From positions 1 to 64,000 of the forward strand of contig JBEKWB010000004.1 in NCBI GenBank assembly GCA_049513455.1: a stretch of DNA of 64,000 nucleotides. Reading direction: 5' to 3'. A model generated the notes under the pieces. The model made no database searches, was not told where the DNA came from, and saw only the letters and a list, made by a program, of their open reading frames with translations. This DNA comes from Bog-473 sp049513455. GTDB taxonomy: Bacteria; Actinomycetota; Acidimicrobiia; Acidimicrobiales; RAAP-2. Each line of letters opens with the position of its first letter. Within the stretch, counting starts at the first letter, position 1. A program made the position numbers and the translations under genes. Below are positions 8,657 through 16,544 of this stretch, in pieces.

Positions 8657-9168
8657 AAGACGATGTTCCCGCTCTTGGACTTCACCCGTTTCGGGTTGGC
8701 GGCACAGTAGTTCTCCGAGTGCTTCACGAGTATCTGATGGGAGACGAACGCACGCGAGCGCGACGAGGTGAAGTGCCCGACCACCACGACGGCGATCCCC
8801 ACCTGGAACAGCTGCGGCGGACTGCCGGTGTTGGCCACCGCCACCTTGTTCCTGCCCTCGGAAATGGTGAAGTCGGTCCCCACCGCGGTCGGGTGGATCG
8901 ACCCCGCGACCACGTCACCCTCGAGGTTGAACGTCCGGGTCCCCAGGGTGGCGCGATGAGCGAAGGCCTGATCGACGGTGTCGAAGAAGTTGAGGGAGCT
9001 CCCGAGCCCCTCGACCAGGAGGAAGACGAACGCGGCCAGCAGGACGGCGAACACCAGCCACAGTCGCTTGCTGCTCCGGCGACGGGCGCGGGGTAACGCG
9101 GGCCCCTCCTGGACGACGTCCGTCGATGGACCGGGGGAGGGGTTCGGCTCGTTGATGGTGCTGGTCAC
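8650..9168 (-). CDS. ccmE: Haem chaperone CcmE
   Basis: Periplasmic-face haem chaperone that binds haem covalently and passes it to CcmF. One N-terminal membrane anchor (about 35-53) is followed by an OB-fold beta domain. The haem site is VKHSENYC: His150 with Tyr154, the classical HxxxY, followed at once by Cys155. Some archaeal and delta-proteobacterial CcmE proteins use Cys in place of the His; here the His is kept and a Cys is added. The GTG start at 9168 overlaps the ccmD stop as GTGA. 172 aa is typical. Confidence 0.9.
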   Translation of the reverse strand: MTSTINEPNPSPGPSTDVVQEGPALPRARRRSSKRLWLVFAVLLAAFVFLLVEGLGSSLNFFDTVDQAFAHRATLGTRTFNLEGDVVAGSIHPTAVGTDFTISEGRNKVAVANTGSPPQLFQVGIAVVVVGHFTSSRSRAFVSHQILVKHSENYCAANPKRVKSKSGNIVLC

Positions 9169-9377
9169 GACCGTGCGCCGGGGGCGGTCTGCTCCTCGGC
9201 GTGCTCGGCGTGCTCGGCGTGCTCTTTGTGCTCGGTGTGCTCGGTGTGTGCGGTGTGCTCGGTCTGCTCGACGACCCGCATGGCGCGCTCCCAGCGCCGG
9301 CGCCGGAGCACCAGCGCGACGGCGTAGAGGAACAGCACACCCAGAGCGATGGAGTAGCCGGCGTCGACGTAGCTCAC
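9165..9377 (-). CDS. ccmD: CcmD-like small membrane protein with His-rich tail
   Basis: 70-aa protein at the position ccmD always takes, between ccmC and ccmE. It starts MSYVDAGYSIALGVLFLYAV, with a single membrane helix at about 9-24, then an arginine-rich stop-transfer RRRRWERAMR, as in CcmD, which assists release of haem-loaded CcmE from CcmC. The C-terminal half is unusual: a repeated xEH tripeptide (TEHTEHKEHAEHAEH) with seven His. GTG start at 9377, with 4-base overlaps at both ends. The tail could bind haem or metal, or may only be a repeat expansion. Confidence 0.78.
   Translation of the reverse strand: MSYVDAGYSIALGVLFLYAVALVLRRRRWERAMRVVEQTEHTAHTEHTEHKEHAEHAEHAEEQTAPGARS
9195..9266. 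repeat. 9-bp tandem repeat (8 units) encoding the CcmD EH repeat
   Basis: Eight 9-base units of the type CTCGGCGTG (9195-9203, 9204-9212 and so on); the first three are identical and later ones differ at one to four positions. Read on the minus strand each unit gives His-x-Glu codons. The 9-base period keeps the frame whatever the copy number. Confidence 0.85.
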
Positions 9378-10186
9378 GGCGCACCACCTTCGGGGACGTG
9401 GTGCCCGGACGACCCGACGCCCACGAGCTCGGTTCCCTCATTCCACCGTTCGGCCAGGGAAACCTCCATCTCCTGGTCTCCCACCTGGTCCTGGAGCACC
9501 TCGATCCGGTAGCGCACCCCGAGCAGCCAGACGTAGATCAGGGAGAAGGCGATGAAGCCCAGGAGGAAGGTCCAGGCCATCGAACCGTGCACGTGGAGGT
9601 GGAATCCCGGATCCAGCACGGTCCCGGTCTGGTGCAGCGTCTGCCACCAGTCGACCGAGAAATGCACGATGGGCACGTCGACGGCGATCAGCAGCGCGGC
9701 CACCGCGCAGCGCCGGGCCCGGATGGCCGGGTCGGCCGGCACCCGGCGCAGGGCCAGATAGCCCAGCTCGAGCAGGAGGAGCAGGGCGGAGGAGGTCAGG
9801 CGCGCATCCCAGGCCCACCAGACTCCCCAGGCCGGGCGGCCCCAGATGGACCCCGTTATACAGGTGAGTGCGGAGAAGACCGCGCCCACTTCGACGGAGG
9901 CGGCCGCCAGCCGGTCCCAGAAGAACGACCTGGTGCGGGGCCACAGATACAAGAGGCTGCCCGCCAGCGCGACGCCACCCGCCCAGTAGAGGGCCACCGT
10001 GGCGATGGGTGGATGGATGTAGAGGAGCCGGGCCAGGTTCCCCTGCACCGCATCGGGCGGGGTGATCCACAGCCCGAGCCACACCGTGAATCCCATGCAG
10101 ACGACGCCGAGGATCCCCACCACGGTGAGCCAACGCGGGCGAGAGACCCTGCCGCGCGAGCGAGAGACCGTGCCGATGGAATTCAT
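9374..10186 (-). CDS. ccmC: Haem handling protein CcmC
   Basis: Six-helix membrane protein of the CcmC/HelC family, which loads haem on CcmE. The WWD motif is WGVWWAWDARLTSSALLLLL and conserved His residues occur at YIHPPIATVAL and VHFSVDWWQTLHQ. The ATG at 10186 overlaps the ccmB stop as ATGA. This start gives 270 aa with a short basic leader before helix 1. The cytoplasmic C-terminal tail (about 235-270) is longer than usual. It is followed by ccmD with a 4-base overlap. Confidence 0.92.
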   Translation of the reverse strand: MNSIGTVSRSRGRVSRPRWLTVVGILGVVCMGFTVWLGLWITPPDAVQGNLARLLYIHPPIATVALYWAGGVALAGSLLYLWPRTRSFFWDRLAAASVEVGAVFSALTCITGSIWGRPAWGVWWAWDARLTSSALLLLLELGYLALRRVPADPAIRARRCAVAALLIAVDVPIVHFSVDWWQTLHQTGTVLDPGFHLHVHGSMAWTFLLGFIAFSLIYVWLLGVRYRIEVLQDQVGDQEMEVSLAERWNEGTELVGVGSSGHHVPEGGAP

Positions 10187-10851
10187 GCAGCCTCCTGGAG
10201 CGGACCGTAGAGGGCGATGCCGATGACGAGGTAGATCACCGCGAAGGGTATGAGGATGCGCAACCACTCGGCGCCCGAGCTCGAGCTGCCGTCCAGGGCA
10301 GCCTGCCACGCCTTCGAACCCGCCAGCAAAACCGGCGCGAGCACCGGGAGCACGAGAATTGGCAGGAGGGTGTCCCGCACGCGCAGGCCGGCGGACAGCG
10401 CGCCGTAGAGCACGCCCGCGCACGCCAGACCGACCGTGGCCAGGAGTGAGGAGACGATGGCCAGCCACACGACGTGGACGCGCACATCGAACAGGACGGT
10501 CACGCCGGCCCAGAGCACGATCTGGAGCACCAGGAGCTGCAGGCCCACGGCGGCCGCCTTGCCGAGGAAGATGCCGGCCGGGTCGATGCCCGAGAGCCGC
10601 AGTCCGTCGCGGGTGCCCTCGCCGGATTCGATGGCGACGCTTCTCTGGATGCTCAGCACGGTGGAGAACAACACCGCGATCCAGAAGATGCCCGGTGCAG
10701 CGTGCCGCAGGGAGGCGCTGTCGGGACCGATGGCGAAGGCGACCAGGACGAGCACCAGCACGGCGAAGGGGACCACCTGCCACAACCCGACCCGCGACCG
10801 CGCTTCGATCCGGAGGTCCTTGCCGGCGACCAGCGCCGCGTCACGCCACAT
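10183..10851 (-). CDS. ccmB: Haem ABC exporter permease CcmB
   Basis: 222-aa polytopic permease of the CcmB family, partner of the CcmA ATPase in CcmABCD, which releases holo-CcmE. About six helices are visible. Family features include the cytoplasmic N-terminus with GKDLRIEARSR, then SIQRSVAIESGEGTRDGL and SGIDPAGIFLGKA. It overlaps ccmA by 11 bases and ccmC by 4, so it is probably translated by coupling. Confidence 0.9.
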   Translation of the reverse strand: MWRDAALVAGKDLRIEARSRVGLWQVVPFAVLVLVLVAFAIGPDSASLRHAAPGIFWIAVLFSTVLSIQRSVAIESGEGTRDGLRLSGIDPAGIFLGKAAAVGLQLLVLQIVLWAGVTVLFDVRVHVVWLAIVSSLLATVGLACAGVLYGALSAGLRVRDTLLPILVLPVLAPVLLAGSKAWQAALDGSSSSGAEWLRILIPFAVIYLVIGIALYGPLQEAA

Positions 10852-11572
10852 GCCACGTCCCCATCGTTCCCTGGTCCGGGGGTGGTTCCGCCGCGGGCAG
10901 GGCGGTCAGCGGAGGGCGACGCCCCCCCTCCTCGGTGCCGGTGATCCGCCCGCCGCTCATCACCACGACCCGATCGGAGAGAGGGACGGCGAGCTCGGGC
11001 TCATGGGACGAGAGCAGCACGGCGGCGCCGTCGGCGACGGCTTCGCCGATCAGGTCCCCGAGGAGGGAGCGCGAGGGGGCATCGAGCCCGGCGTGCGGCT
11101 CATCGAGCAGCCACAGGGCCGGGCGGCGGGCCACCAGCGCCGCCAGGGCCACCCGGCGCCGCTGGCCGGCCGAGAGGCGTCCGACCGGCGTGTTGCGGAG
11201 GCGCCCGACCAGGCCCAGGCGCTCGAGGGCCCGGTCGCCGGTGGCGGCCGGCAGGCCGAGCGCCCGCACGGCGAAGCGGACGTTCTCCGCCGCGGTGAGC
11301 TCGTCGTAGAGCGGGGCGGCATGGCCCAGCAGGCCGACGTGGCGCCGCACGGCCGTGTGGTCCGCGGTGAGATCGACGCCGAGGATCCATGCCTCCCCCG
11401 ACGTGACGGGCAACAGGCCCGCACAGGCCCTGAGCAGGCTGGTCTTGCCGGCACCGTTGGCGCCGACCACCAGGACGACCTCCCCGGTGTGGAGAGAGAG
11501 ATCGACACCGGCAAGGGCGGGAAAGCGGCCGGCGAGAGCGACGGCAGCGCGGAATTGGACGACGGGGGCCAT
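10841..11572 (-). CDS. ccmA: Haem ABC exporter ATPase CcmA
   Basis: First gene of the ccm operon; ATPase of the CcmAB complex. Walker A GANGAGKTS (about 37-45), signature LSAGQRRRVALA, Walker B LWLLDEPHAGLD and switch His in LSSHEP are all intact. ATG 11572 matches the normal ABC N-terminus (MAPVVQFRAAVAL) and gives 243 aa; ATG 11587 is a possible alternative. A TACCAT hexamer on the minus strand (11586-11591) is a candidate -10. The operon runs from here to ccmI without a non-overlapping junction. A DJ-1-like gene is divergent upstream. Confidence 0.9.
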   Translation of the reverse strand: MAPVVQFRAAVALAGRFPALAGVDLSLHTGEVVLVVGANGAGKTSLLRACAGLLPVTSGEAWILGVDLTADHTAVRRHVGLLGHAAPLYDELTAAENVRFAVRALGLPAATGDRALERLGLVGRLRNTPVGRLSAGQRRRVALAALVARRPALWLLDEPHAGLDAPSRSLLGDLIGEAVADGAAVLLSSHEPELAVPLSDRVVVMSGGRITGTEEGGRRPPLTALPAAEPPPDQGTMGTWHVA

Positions 11573-11682
11573 GGCCTTCGGCACCATGGTAGGGGGGCCG
11601 GGTGCGGTGGTTCCAAGCGGCCCGCCACGGTCCCGTGGTCCGGCCACGTGTGCGGGGACCTGGGCGCCCGTGGCCGGATCGG

Positions 11683-11688
11683 TAGATT
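11683..11688 (+). promoter_or_regulatory. -10-like hexamer upstream of the DJ-1/PfpI-like gene
   Basis: TAGATT lies 17 bases before the ATG at 11706, in the 133-base gap shared with divergent ccmA. The predicted leader would be about 10 bases. Confidence 0.35.
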
Positions 11689-11705
11689 GCGGCCTCAGGT
11701 AACCG

Positions 11706-12770
11706 ATGGCCACCGTCCTGCTCCCCCTGCCCTCGCTCGACTTCGACCCCACCGAGGTGGGGGTCAGCTGGTCCGTCCTGCGGGAGCGGGGGCACCGCGT
11801 GGTCCTCGCCACCCCCGACGGGAGGCCCGCCCGGGCCGACGACCTCATGGTTTCGGGGCGCGGCCTCGATCCGTGGGGAGCGGTGCCCGGTCTCCGCCGC
11901 CTCACCCTCGTCGGGCGCGCCCTGCGGGCCAACGCCGACGGCCGGACGGCCTTCGCGGCGCTCCGTCAGGACGCGGGCTTCCTCGCCCCCGTGCGCTGGG
12001 ACGAGATGCACCACCAGGACTGCGCGGGCCTCCTGCTCCCCGGGGGTCACCGGGCCCGGGGCATGCGGCCCTACCTGGAGAGTCCCGTCGTCCAGCGTGC
12101 GGTGGTGGAGTTCTTCTCGCGCGGCAAGCCGGTGGCGGCCGTATGCCACGGGGTGCTGGTGGCGGCCCGCAGCATCGACCCGGCCACCGGGGCCTCGGTC
12201 CTGCGGGGCCGGCGCACCACCGCACTGACCTGGCAGCTCGAGCGCAAGGCCTGGTCCGTGGCCCGCCGCACCCGGTTCTGGGATCCGTCCTACTACCGCA
12301 CCTACACCGAGGGCCCCGGGCAACCAGAGGGCTACATGTCGGTGCAGCAGGAGGTCACCCGGGCCCTGGCCCGCCCCGACGACTTCCTCGATGTCCCGGT
12401 CGGCGCGCCCGACTACCGGCGCAAGACGAGCGGTCGCGCCCGCGACAGCGCGACCGACGCCCGCCCGGCGTGGGTGGTGCGCGACGCCAATTACATCTCG
12501 GCACGCTGGCCCGGTGACGTCCACACCTTCGCCCGGACCTTCGCCGATGCGCCGGCCGAACCGGCCGAACCGGCCGAACCGGCCGAACCGGCCGAACCGG
12601 CCGAACCGGCCGAACCGGACGAGCTCAGCTCAGCTCGTACTCAGCCGCTTCAGCCCGATGTGGTCGAGCAGGGTCGTGAACTGCGTCGAGATCCACCCGA
12701 GGTGGTCGGTCACGAGCAGGACGCCGAACACGACCAGCACGGTCCCCCCGACGGCTTCGACGAGCCATAG
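11706..12770 (+). CDS. DJ-1/PfpI-type class I glutamine amidotransferase-like protein
   Basis: The N-terminal 230 residues look like a DJ-1/PfpI superfamily fold: a short opening strand (TVLLPLPSLDFDPTEVGVSW), HHQDCAGLLLPGGHRARGM, and the nucleophile elbow AAVCHGVLVAARS with the Cys. Members include chaperones, amidases and glyoxalase III; the substrate cannot be told. A tail with seven AEP tripeptides (encoded at 12554-12616) is followed by about 50 residues that exist only because the frame runs on antisense to the 3' end of ccdA (141-base overlap). The functional protein probably ends near the repeat. Confidence 0.7.
   Translation: MATVLLPLPSLDFDPTEVGVSWSVLRERGHRVVLATPDGRPARADDLMVSGRGLDPWGAVPGLRRLTLVGRALRANADGRTAFAALRQDAGFLAPVRWDEMHHQDCAGLLLPGGHRARGMRPYLESPVVQRAVVEFFSRGKPVAAVCHGVLVAARSIDPATGASVLRGRRTTALTWQLERKAWSVARRTRFWDPSYYRTYTEGPGQPEGYMSVQQEVTRALARPDDFLDVPVGAPDYRRKTSGRARDSATDARPAWVVRDANYISARWPGDVHTFARTFADAPAEPAEPAEPAEPAEPAEPAEPDELSSARTQPLQPDVVEQGRELRRDPPEVVGHEQDAEHDQHGPPDGFDEP
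12554..12616. repeat. 9-bp tandem repeat (7 units) encoding AEP
   Basis: Seven uninterrupted copies of CCGGCCGAA (cyclic form GCCGAACCG), read as Ala-Glu-Pro in the DJ-1-like gene. There are no mismatches, so expansion is recent or maintained. It lies just outside the 3' end of convergent ccdA. Confidence 0.9.
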
Positions 12771-13592
12771 GCCGCGCCGGGCCCGGGCGATGACCGAGGT
12801 GAGCCGGCCGAAGGCCAGGCCCGCCAGGAGGAACGGCACGGCCAGCCCGAGCGAGTACGCGAAGAGGAGGAGCACGCCGCCGGCCAGCGAGCCGTTGCGC
12901 TCCGCCAGGCCGAGGACGACCGCCAGGACCGGGCCGATGCACGGGGTCCAGGCGAACGCGAACGCCATCCCCATGACCGGGGCGGCCCACGTCCCCAGGG
13001 TCGACGGCCGCACATCGAAGCGCCGTTCACCCGTGATCCGGGTCAGCACCCCCAGCGGGCCGGCACCGAGCCGGGCCCAGAACCCGGCGGGAACGACGCC
13101 CAAGAGGAGCACCAGGCCGAGCAGGATCACCGCGTAGCCGCTCACGTGCGTGAGGGTCTCCTTGTGCGAGACCAGCAGGCGACCGATACCGGACGCCGCA
13201 GCGCCGAGGGCCACGAACACCATGGTGAAGCCGGCGATGAAGAGCCCGATGCCGCGCAGCATCGGTCGCATCGTCACTGGTGCGGGCGCTGGGGGTCCAG
13301 CGGGGGCGATGGGCGGAACGGTGGCTACGGACCCTCCCGGGGTCGCGGGCCCGGCAGGAGGCCCGGGCGACCCCACCGCACCGGTGGGCGCGAGAGCCGA
13401 CGTGGCCACCCCCCCGGAGGGGGCCACCCTCTTGGTCGCCGTCAGCTCGGCCGCCGAGAGTCCCGAGACCATGGAGACGTAACCGGGGACGAGCGGCAGA
13501 ACGCACGGGGAGACGAACGAAAGGATCCCGGCACCGAAGGCGGCCAGGACGCCGAGCGGGTCTGCTGCGATGGTGGCGGTCAGGGGGTCCAT
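12630..13592 (-). CDS. ccdA: CcdA/DsbD-family transmembrane electron carrier
   Basis: Polytopic membrane protein that passes electrons from cytoplasmic thioredoxin to extracytoplasmic thiols, here most simply to CcmG/CcmH. The two redox cysteines are in SFVSPCVLPLVPGYVS (helix 1) and AFAWTPCIGPVLAVVLG (helix 4), both with adjacent Pro. At 320 aa it is longer than typical CcdA (about 230-250) because a Pro/Ala/Gly-rich loop of about 60 residues lies between helices 1 and 2. It is 1 kb from ccmA. Its 3' end overlaps the convergent DJ-1-like frame. Confidence 0.9.
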   Translation of the reverse strand: MDPLTATIAADPLGVLAAFGAGILSFVSPCVLPLVPGYVSMVSGLSAAELTATKRVAPSGGVATSALAPTGAVGSPGPPAGPATPGGSVATVPPIAPAGPPAPAPVTMRPMLRGIGLFIAGFTMVFVALGAAASGIGRLLVSHKETLTHVSGYAVILLGLVLLLGVVPAGFWARLGAGPLGVLTRITGERRFDVRPSTLGTWAAPVMGMAFAFAWTPCIGPVLAVVLGLAERNGSLAGGVLLLFAYSLGLAVPFLLAGLAFGRLTSVIARARRGLWLVEAVGGTVLVVFGVLLVTDHLGWISTQFTTLLDHIGLKRLSTS

Positions 13593-13601
13593 GGGCCCCG
13601 G

Positions 13602-14573
13602 CTAGCCGATGGTGCGACGGACCAGGTCCATGTCTGCCTTGACCATCATGGCCACGAGACCTGGGAAATCGACTTCGCGCTGCCAACCCAACACCTTGTG
13701 GGCCTTCGCCGAGTCGCCGACCAGGAGATCGACCTCGGCCGGACGGAGGTATTTCTCGTCGATCACCACGTGCTGTTCCCAGTCGAGGTCCACCACCGAG
13801 AACGCCAGGCGACAGAGCTCTCGGACTTCGTGGGTCTCGCCGGTGGAGACGACGTAGTCGTCGGGGCTGTCCTGTTGCAGCATCATCCACATGGCGCGGA
13901 CGTAGTCGGCGGCAAATCCCCAGTCCCGTTGGGCATCGAGATTGCCGAGGGACAGTTTGTCGTCGAGACCGTGGGCGATGCGCGCCACCCCGTTGGTGAT
14001 CTTCCGCGTGACGAATTCGAGCCCGCGGCGCGGCGATTCGTGGTTGAAGAGGATCCCCGAGGAGGCGTGGAGGTCGTAGCTCTCCCGGTAGTTCACGGTG
14101 ATCCAGTGGCCGTAGACCTTGGCCACTCCGTAAGGGCTCCGCGGGTACAGCGGGGTCGACTCCCGTTGGGGAACCTCCTGCACCTTGCCGAACATCTCCG
14201 AGGAGCTCGCCTGGTAGAAGCGGATGTCGGGGTCCACCAGGCGGATGGCATCGAGCATGCGCGTGACGCCCAGCGCGGTCGTCTCGCCGGTCAGCACCGG
14301 CTGGCTGAAGCTGGTCTGCACGAAGGACTGCGCGGCGAGGTTGTAGACCTCACGTGGCCGGTGGTCCCGCAAGATGTTGATGAGGGAGACCTCGTCGAGC
14401 AGGTCGCCGGCCACCAGCTCCAACCGGTCCTGGATGTGGGCGATGCGCTCGAAGTTGAGGGTGCTCGAGCGCCGGACCATGCCGACCACCTCGTAGCCCT
14501 GTTCTAGGAGGAATTCGGCCAGGTAGGAGCCGTCCTGTCCGGTCACGCCGGTGATCAGTGCTCGCTTCGCCAT
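13602..14573 (-). CDS. gmd: GDP-mannose 4,6-dehydratase
   Basis: Extended SDR that converts GDP-mannose to GDP-4-keto-6-deoxymannose, precursor of fucose, rhamnose and related surface sugars. It shows the NADP-binding TGVTGQDGSYLAEFL, the arginine motif VRRSSTLNFERI, the catalytic ASSSEMFG and YGVAK, and the substrate-binding region FNHESPRRG. 323 aa is the normal size. The next gene, divergent, is a glycosyltransferase, so the pair probably serves cell-surface polysaccharide synthesis. Confidence 0.92.
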   Translation of the reverse strand: MAKRALITGVTGQDGSYLAEFLLEQGYEVVGMVRRSSTLNFERIAHIQDRLELVAGDLLDEVSLINILRDHRPREVYNLAAQSFVQTSFSQPVLTGETTALGVTRMLDAIRLVDPDIRFYQASSSEMFGKVQEVPQRESTPLYPRSPYGVAKVYGHWITVNYRESYDLHASSGILFNHESPRRGLEFVTRKITNGVARIAHGLDDKLSLGNLDAQRDWGFAADYVRAMWMMLQQDSPDDYVVSTGETHEVRELCRLAFSVVDLDWEQHVVIDEKYLRPAEVDLLVGDSAKAHKVLGWQREVDFPGLVAMMVKADMDLVRRTIG

Positions 14574-14629
14574 TGGGGGGCAACGCTAGCCGACCCGCGC
14601 CGAGGGACTGCCCGCAGGACGGGCGCGCG

Positions 14630-14635
14630 TAGAGT
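14630..14635 (+). promoter_or_regulatory. -10-like hexamer of the glycosyltransferase gene
   Basis: TAGAGT ends five bases before the GTG at 14641. No Shine-Dalgarno sequence is present. This is a leaderless-type arrangement. Confidence 0.45.
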
Positions 14636-14640
14636 GCGAC

Positions 14641-15732
14641 GTGCCGACCGCCGCCCTCGTCTCGTTCCGCCTCGGCGGCAGTGACGGCGTCTCGATCGAG
14701 GCGGAGAAATGGGCGGTGGCGCTGCGTCAGCTGGGCTGGCGGGTCATCACCGTCGCAGGGTCGGGTCCGGTGGACACCAGGCTCGACGGGCTGGCCATGG
14801 ACGCCACGGCCCCTCCGAGCCGCCGCGAGCTGATCGACGCGCTGGCCCCGGCCGATCTGGTCGTCGTCGAGAATCTGTGCTCGCTCCCTCTCAATCCGCC
14901 TGCGGCCGCCCTCGTCGCCACCGTGTGCGCCGGAAGGCCGGCCGTGTTGCACCATCACGACCTGCCCTGGCAGCGGCCCCATCTGGCCCACCTGCCACCA
15001 CCCCCCGACGACCCGTCCTGGGCGCACGTCACCATCAACGAGCTGAGCCGCCGCGAGCTGGCGGACCATGGCATTTTTGCGACGACGATCTACAACAGCT
15101 TCGATCCCGACCCGGTGACGGCGGACGGCGGCGGCGTCCGGCAGGCGCTCGGTGTCCCCCGGCACGCCCGTCTGCTCCTCCAACCCACACGCGCCCTGGC
15201 CCGCAAGAACGTTGCGGGCGGCCTGGCCCTGGCCACCGCCGTCGGCGGCACCTACTGGCTCCTCGGGCCGGCCGAAGACGGTTACGGCCCCGAGCTCGAC
15301 CGGCTGGTCGCCGGGGCGCGCTGCCCGGTCCTGCTGGGCGCGGGGACGGGCGCAGGGACGGGCGCGGGCTCGGGCTCAGGCGCGGGCGCAGGCGCGGGCG
15401 CGGTGCCGCTCACGATCGCCGACGCCTACGCAGCCTGTGACGCCGTCCTGTTGCCGTCGACGTGGGAGGGGTTCGGCAACCCCTCGGTCGAGTCGGCGAC
15501 CTACCGCCGCCCGCTGGCCATAGGCCCCTATCCCGTGGCGGCCGAGCTCTCCTCCTTCGGGTTCCGATGGTTCGACAGCGCCGAGCCCGTCCGGCTCGCC
15601 GCCTGGCTGGACGACCCGGACGCCGAGTTCCTCGATCACAACCAGCGGATCGCCAGAGAGCACTTCAACCTGGCGGATCTGCCCGGGCGGCTGGCCGCGG
15701 TGATCGAGGGCCTTCCGGCGCGCTTCGGCTGA
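14641..15732 (+). CDS. Glycosyltransferase, GT4-like (GT-B fold)
   Basis: Retaining GT-B glycosyltransferase of unknown acceptor. The N-terminal domain starts AALVSFRLGGSDGVSIEAEKW; the C-terminal nucleotide-sugar domain has PTRALARKNVAGGLALA and the GT4-type EGFGNPSVES with two acidic residues. GTG 14641 is the only reasonable start and carries a TAGAGT box upstream. An inserted Gly/Ala/Ser/Thr run of about 22 residues (repeat at 15337-15402) breaks the C-terminal domain just before the donor-site helix, presumably as a surface loop. Confidence 0.8.
   Translation: MPTAALVSFRLGGSDGVSIEAEKWAVALRQLGWRVITVAGSGPVDTRLDGLAMDATAPPSRRELIDALAPADLVVVENLCSLPLNPPAAALVATVCAGRPAVLHHHDLPWQRPHLAHLPPPPDDPSWAHVTINELSRRELADHGIFATTIYNSFDPDPVTADGGGVRQALGVPRHARLLLQPTRALARKNVAGGLALATAVGGTYWLLGPAEDGYGPELDRLVAGARCPVLLGAGTGAGTGAGSGSGAGAGAGAVPLTIADAYAACDAVLLPSTWEGFGNPSVESATYRRPLAIGPYPVAAELSSFGFRWFDSAEPVRLAAWLDDPDAEFLDHNQRIAREHFNLADLPGRLAAVIEGLPARFG
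15337..15402. repeat. 6-bp-based repeat encoding Gly-Ala/Ser/Thr in the glycosyltransferase
   Basis: Degenerate units of GGCGCG, GGGACG, GGCTCG and GGCTCA encode an alternating Gly-x run inside the nucleotide-sugar-binding domain. It is in frame and unlike the surrounding codons. Confidence 0.75.
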
Positions 15733-15742
15733 CGGGCAGATC

Positions 15743-15780
15743 TGACCCGGAGAACTGGCCCGGAGAACTGACCCGGAGAC
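15743..15780. repeat. 13-bp tandem repeat upstream of the TetR gene
   Basis: CCCGGAGAACTG plus one base occurs at 15746-15758 and 15759-15771, with a third partial copy at 15772-15780. The repeat provides ACTGAC (15767-15772), which lies 17 bases before TAGCCT (15790-15795) and could act as the -35 of the TetR gene. Confidence 0.85.
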
Positions 15781-15789
15781 CTTCATTGG

Positions 15790-15795
15790 TAGCCT
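15790..15795 (+). promoter_or_regulatory. -10-like hexamer of the TetR gene
   Basis: TAGCCT lies eight bases before the ATG at 15804, with ACTGAC at 17-bp spacing upstream inside the tandem repeat. Confidence 0.45.
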
Positions 15796-15803
15796 GAAAC
15801 GGA

Positions 15804-16427
15804 ATGGCGACAGATCTCCAGCTCTCGGCGCGGCGCCTCACCGCAGGGCAACGACGGCGGCAACTCGTGGCCGTCGCTCTCGAGCTGTTCGCCCGGCGGG
15901 GGTATCGGGCCACGACGATGGACGACATCGCCGAAGCGGCCGGGGTGACAAAACCGCTGGTGTACCAGCACTTCTCGTCCAAGCGGGCGCTGTATCTCGA
16001 ACTCGTCAATTCCATCGCCGAGGAGCTCCTGATCGCGGTGAAGACCGCTGTGCGCCAGGCCCAGGGTCCGCGCCAGCAGGTCGAGATGGGTTTCGCGGCC
16101 TACTTCCGGCTGGTCATCAGCCGGGAGGCGGAGTTCCGTCTGCTCTACGGCCGTGACCACGCCGACGACAAGGAGCTTGGGCTCGCCCTGCGCACGGTCG
16201 AGGACGCCATCGCGGCCGCGATCGAGCCCCTCATCAACGCCGGGCTCGATGACGATCACCGCCGGCTTCTCGCCTATGCGGTGGTCGGCATGGCCGAAGG
16301 CGCCAGCCGCCGATTCATGGAACAACGGACGTCGAGCGGCGGGGCGGTCGAGGAAGAGGTGGCGCGGCTGGCGCAACGCATGGCCGACCTGGCCTGGGCC
16401 GGCCTGCGATCCGTCCACGCCGACTGA
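15804..16427 (+). CDS. TetR/AcrR-family transcriptional regulator
   Basis: 207-aa regulator. The N-terminal helix-turn-helix is clear: RRQLVAVALELFARRGYRATTMDDIAEAAGV followed by KPLVYQHFSSKRALY (split here; about residues 20-65). The C-terminal ligand domain (about 80-200) is generic and its ligand cannot be inferred. The gene stands alone, downstream of the glycosyltransferase and upstream of the DUF222/HNH locus, so no target is evident. Confidence 0.88.
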   Translation: MATDLQLSARRLTAGQRRRQLVAVALELFARRGYRATTMDDIAEAAGVTKPLVYQHFSSKRALYLELVNSIAEELLIAVKTAVRQAQGPRQQVEMGFAAYFRLVISREAEFRLLYGRDHADDKELGLALRTVEDAIAAAIEPLINAGLDDDHRRLLAYAVVGMAEGASRRFMEQRTSSGGAVEEEVARLAQRMADLAWAGLRSVHAD

Positions 16428-16484
16428 CCGACCGCTCCCGAAGCGCGCCAGGCGGCGGCCGGCCCGAGTACTGGCCCCGGTACC

Positions 16485-16510
16485 GGCCCTCGATACCGGC
16501 CCTCGATACC
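16485..16510. repeat. 13-bp tandem repeat in the TetR-HNH gap
   Basis: GGCCCTCGATACC is duplicated exactly (16485-16497 and 16498-16510). Degenerate copies flank it on both sides (16465-16520, TACCGGCCC motif), so about five units can be traced. The gap holds nothing else recognisable. Confidence 0.85.
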
Positions 16511-16544
16511 GGCCCCTGACACACCCCTTCCCCATACTCGCCCC

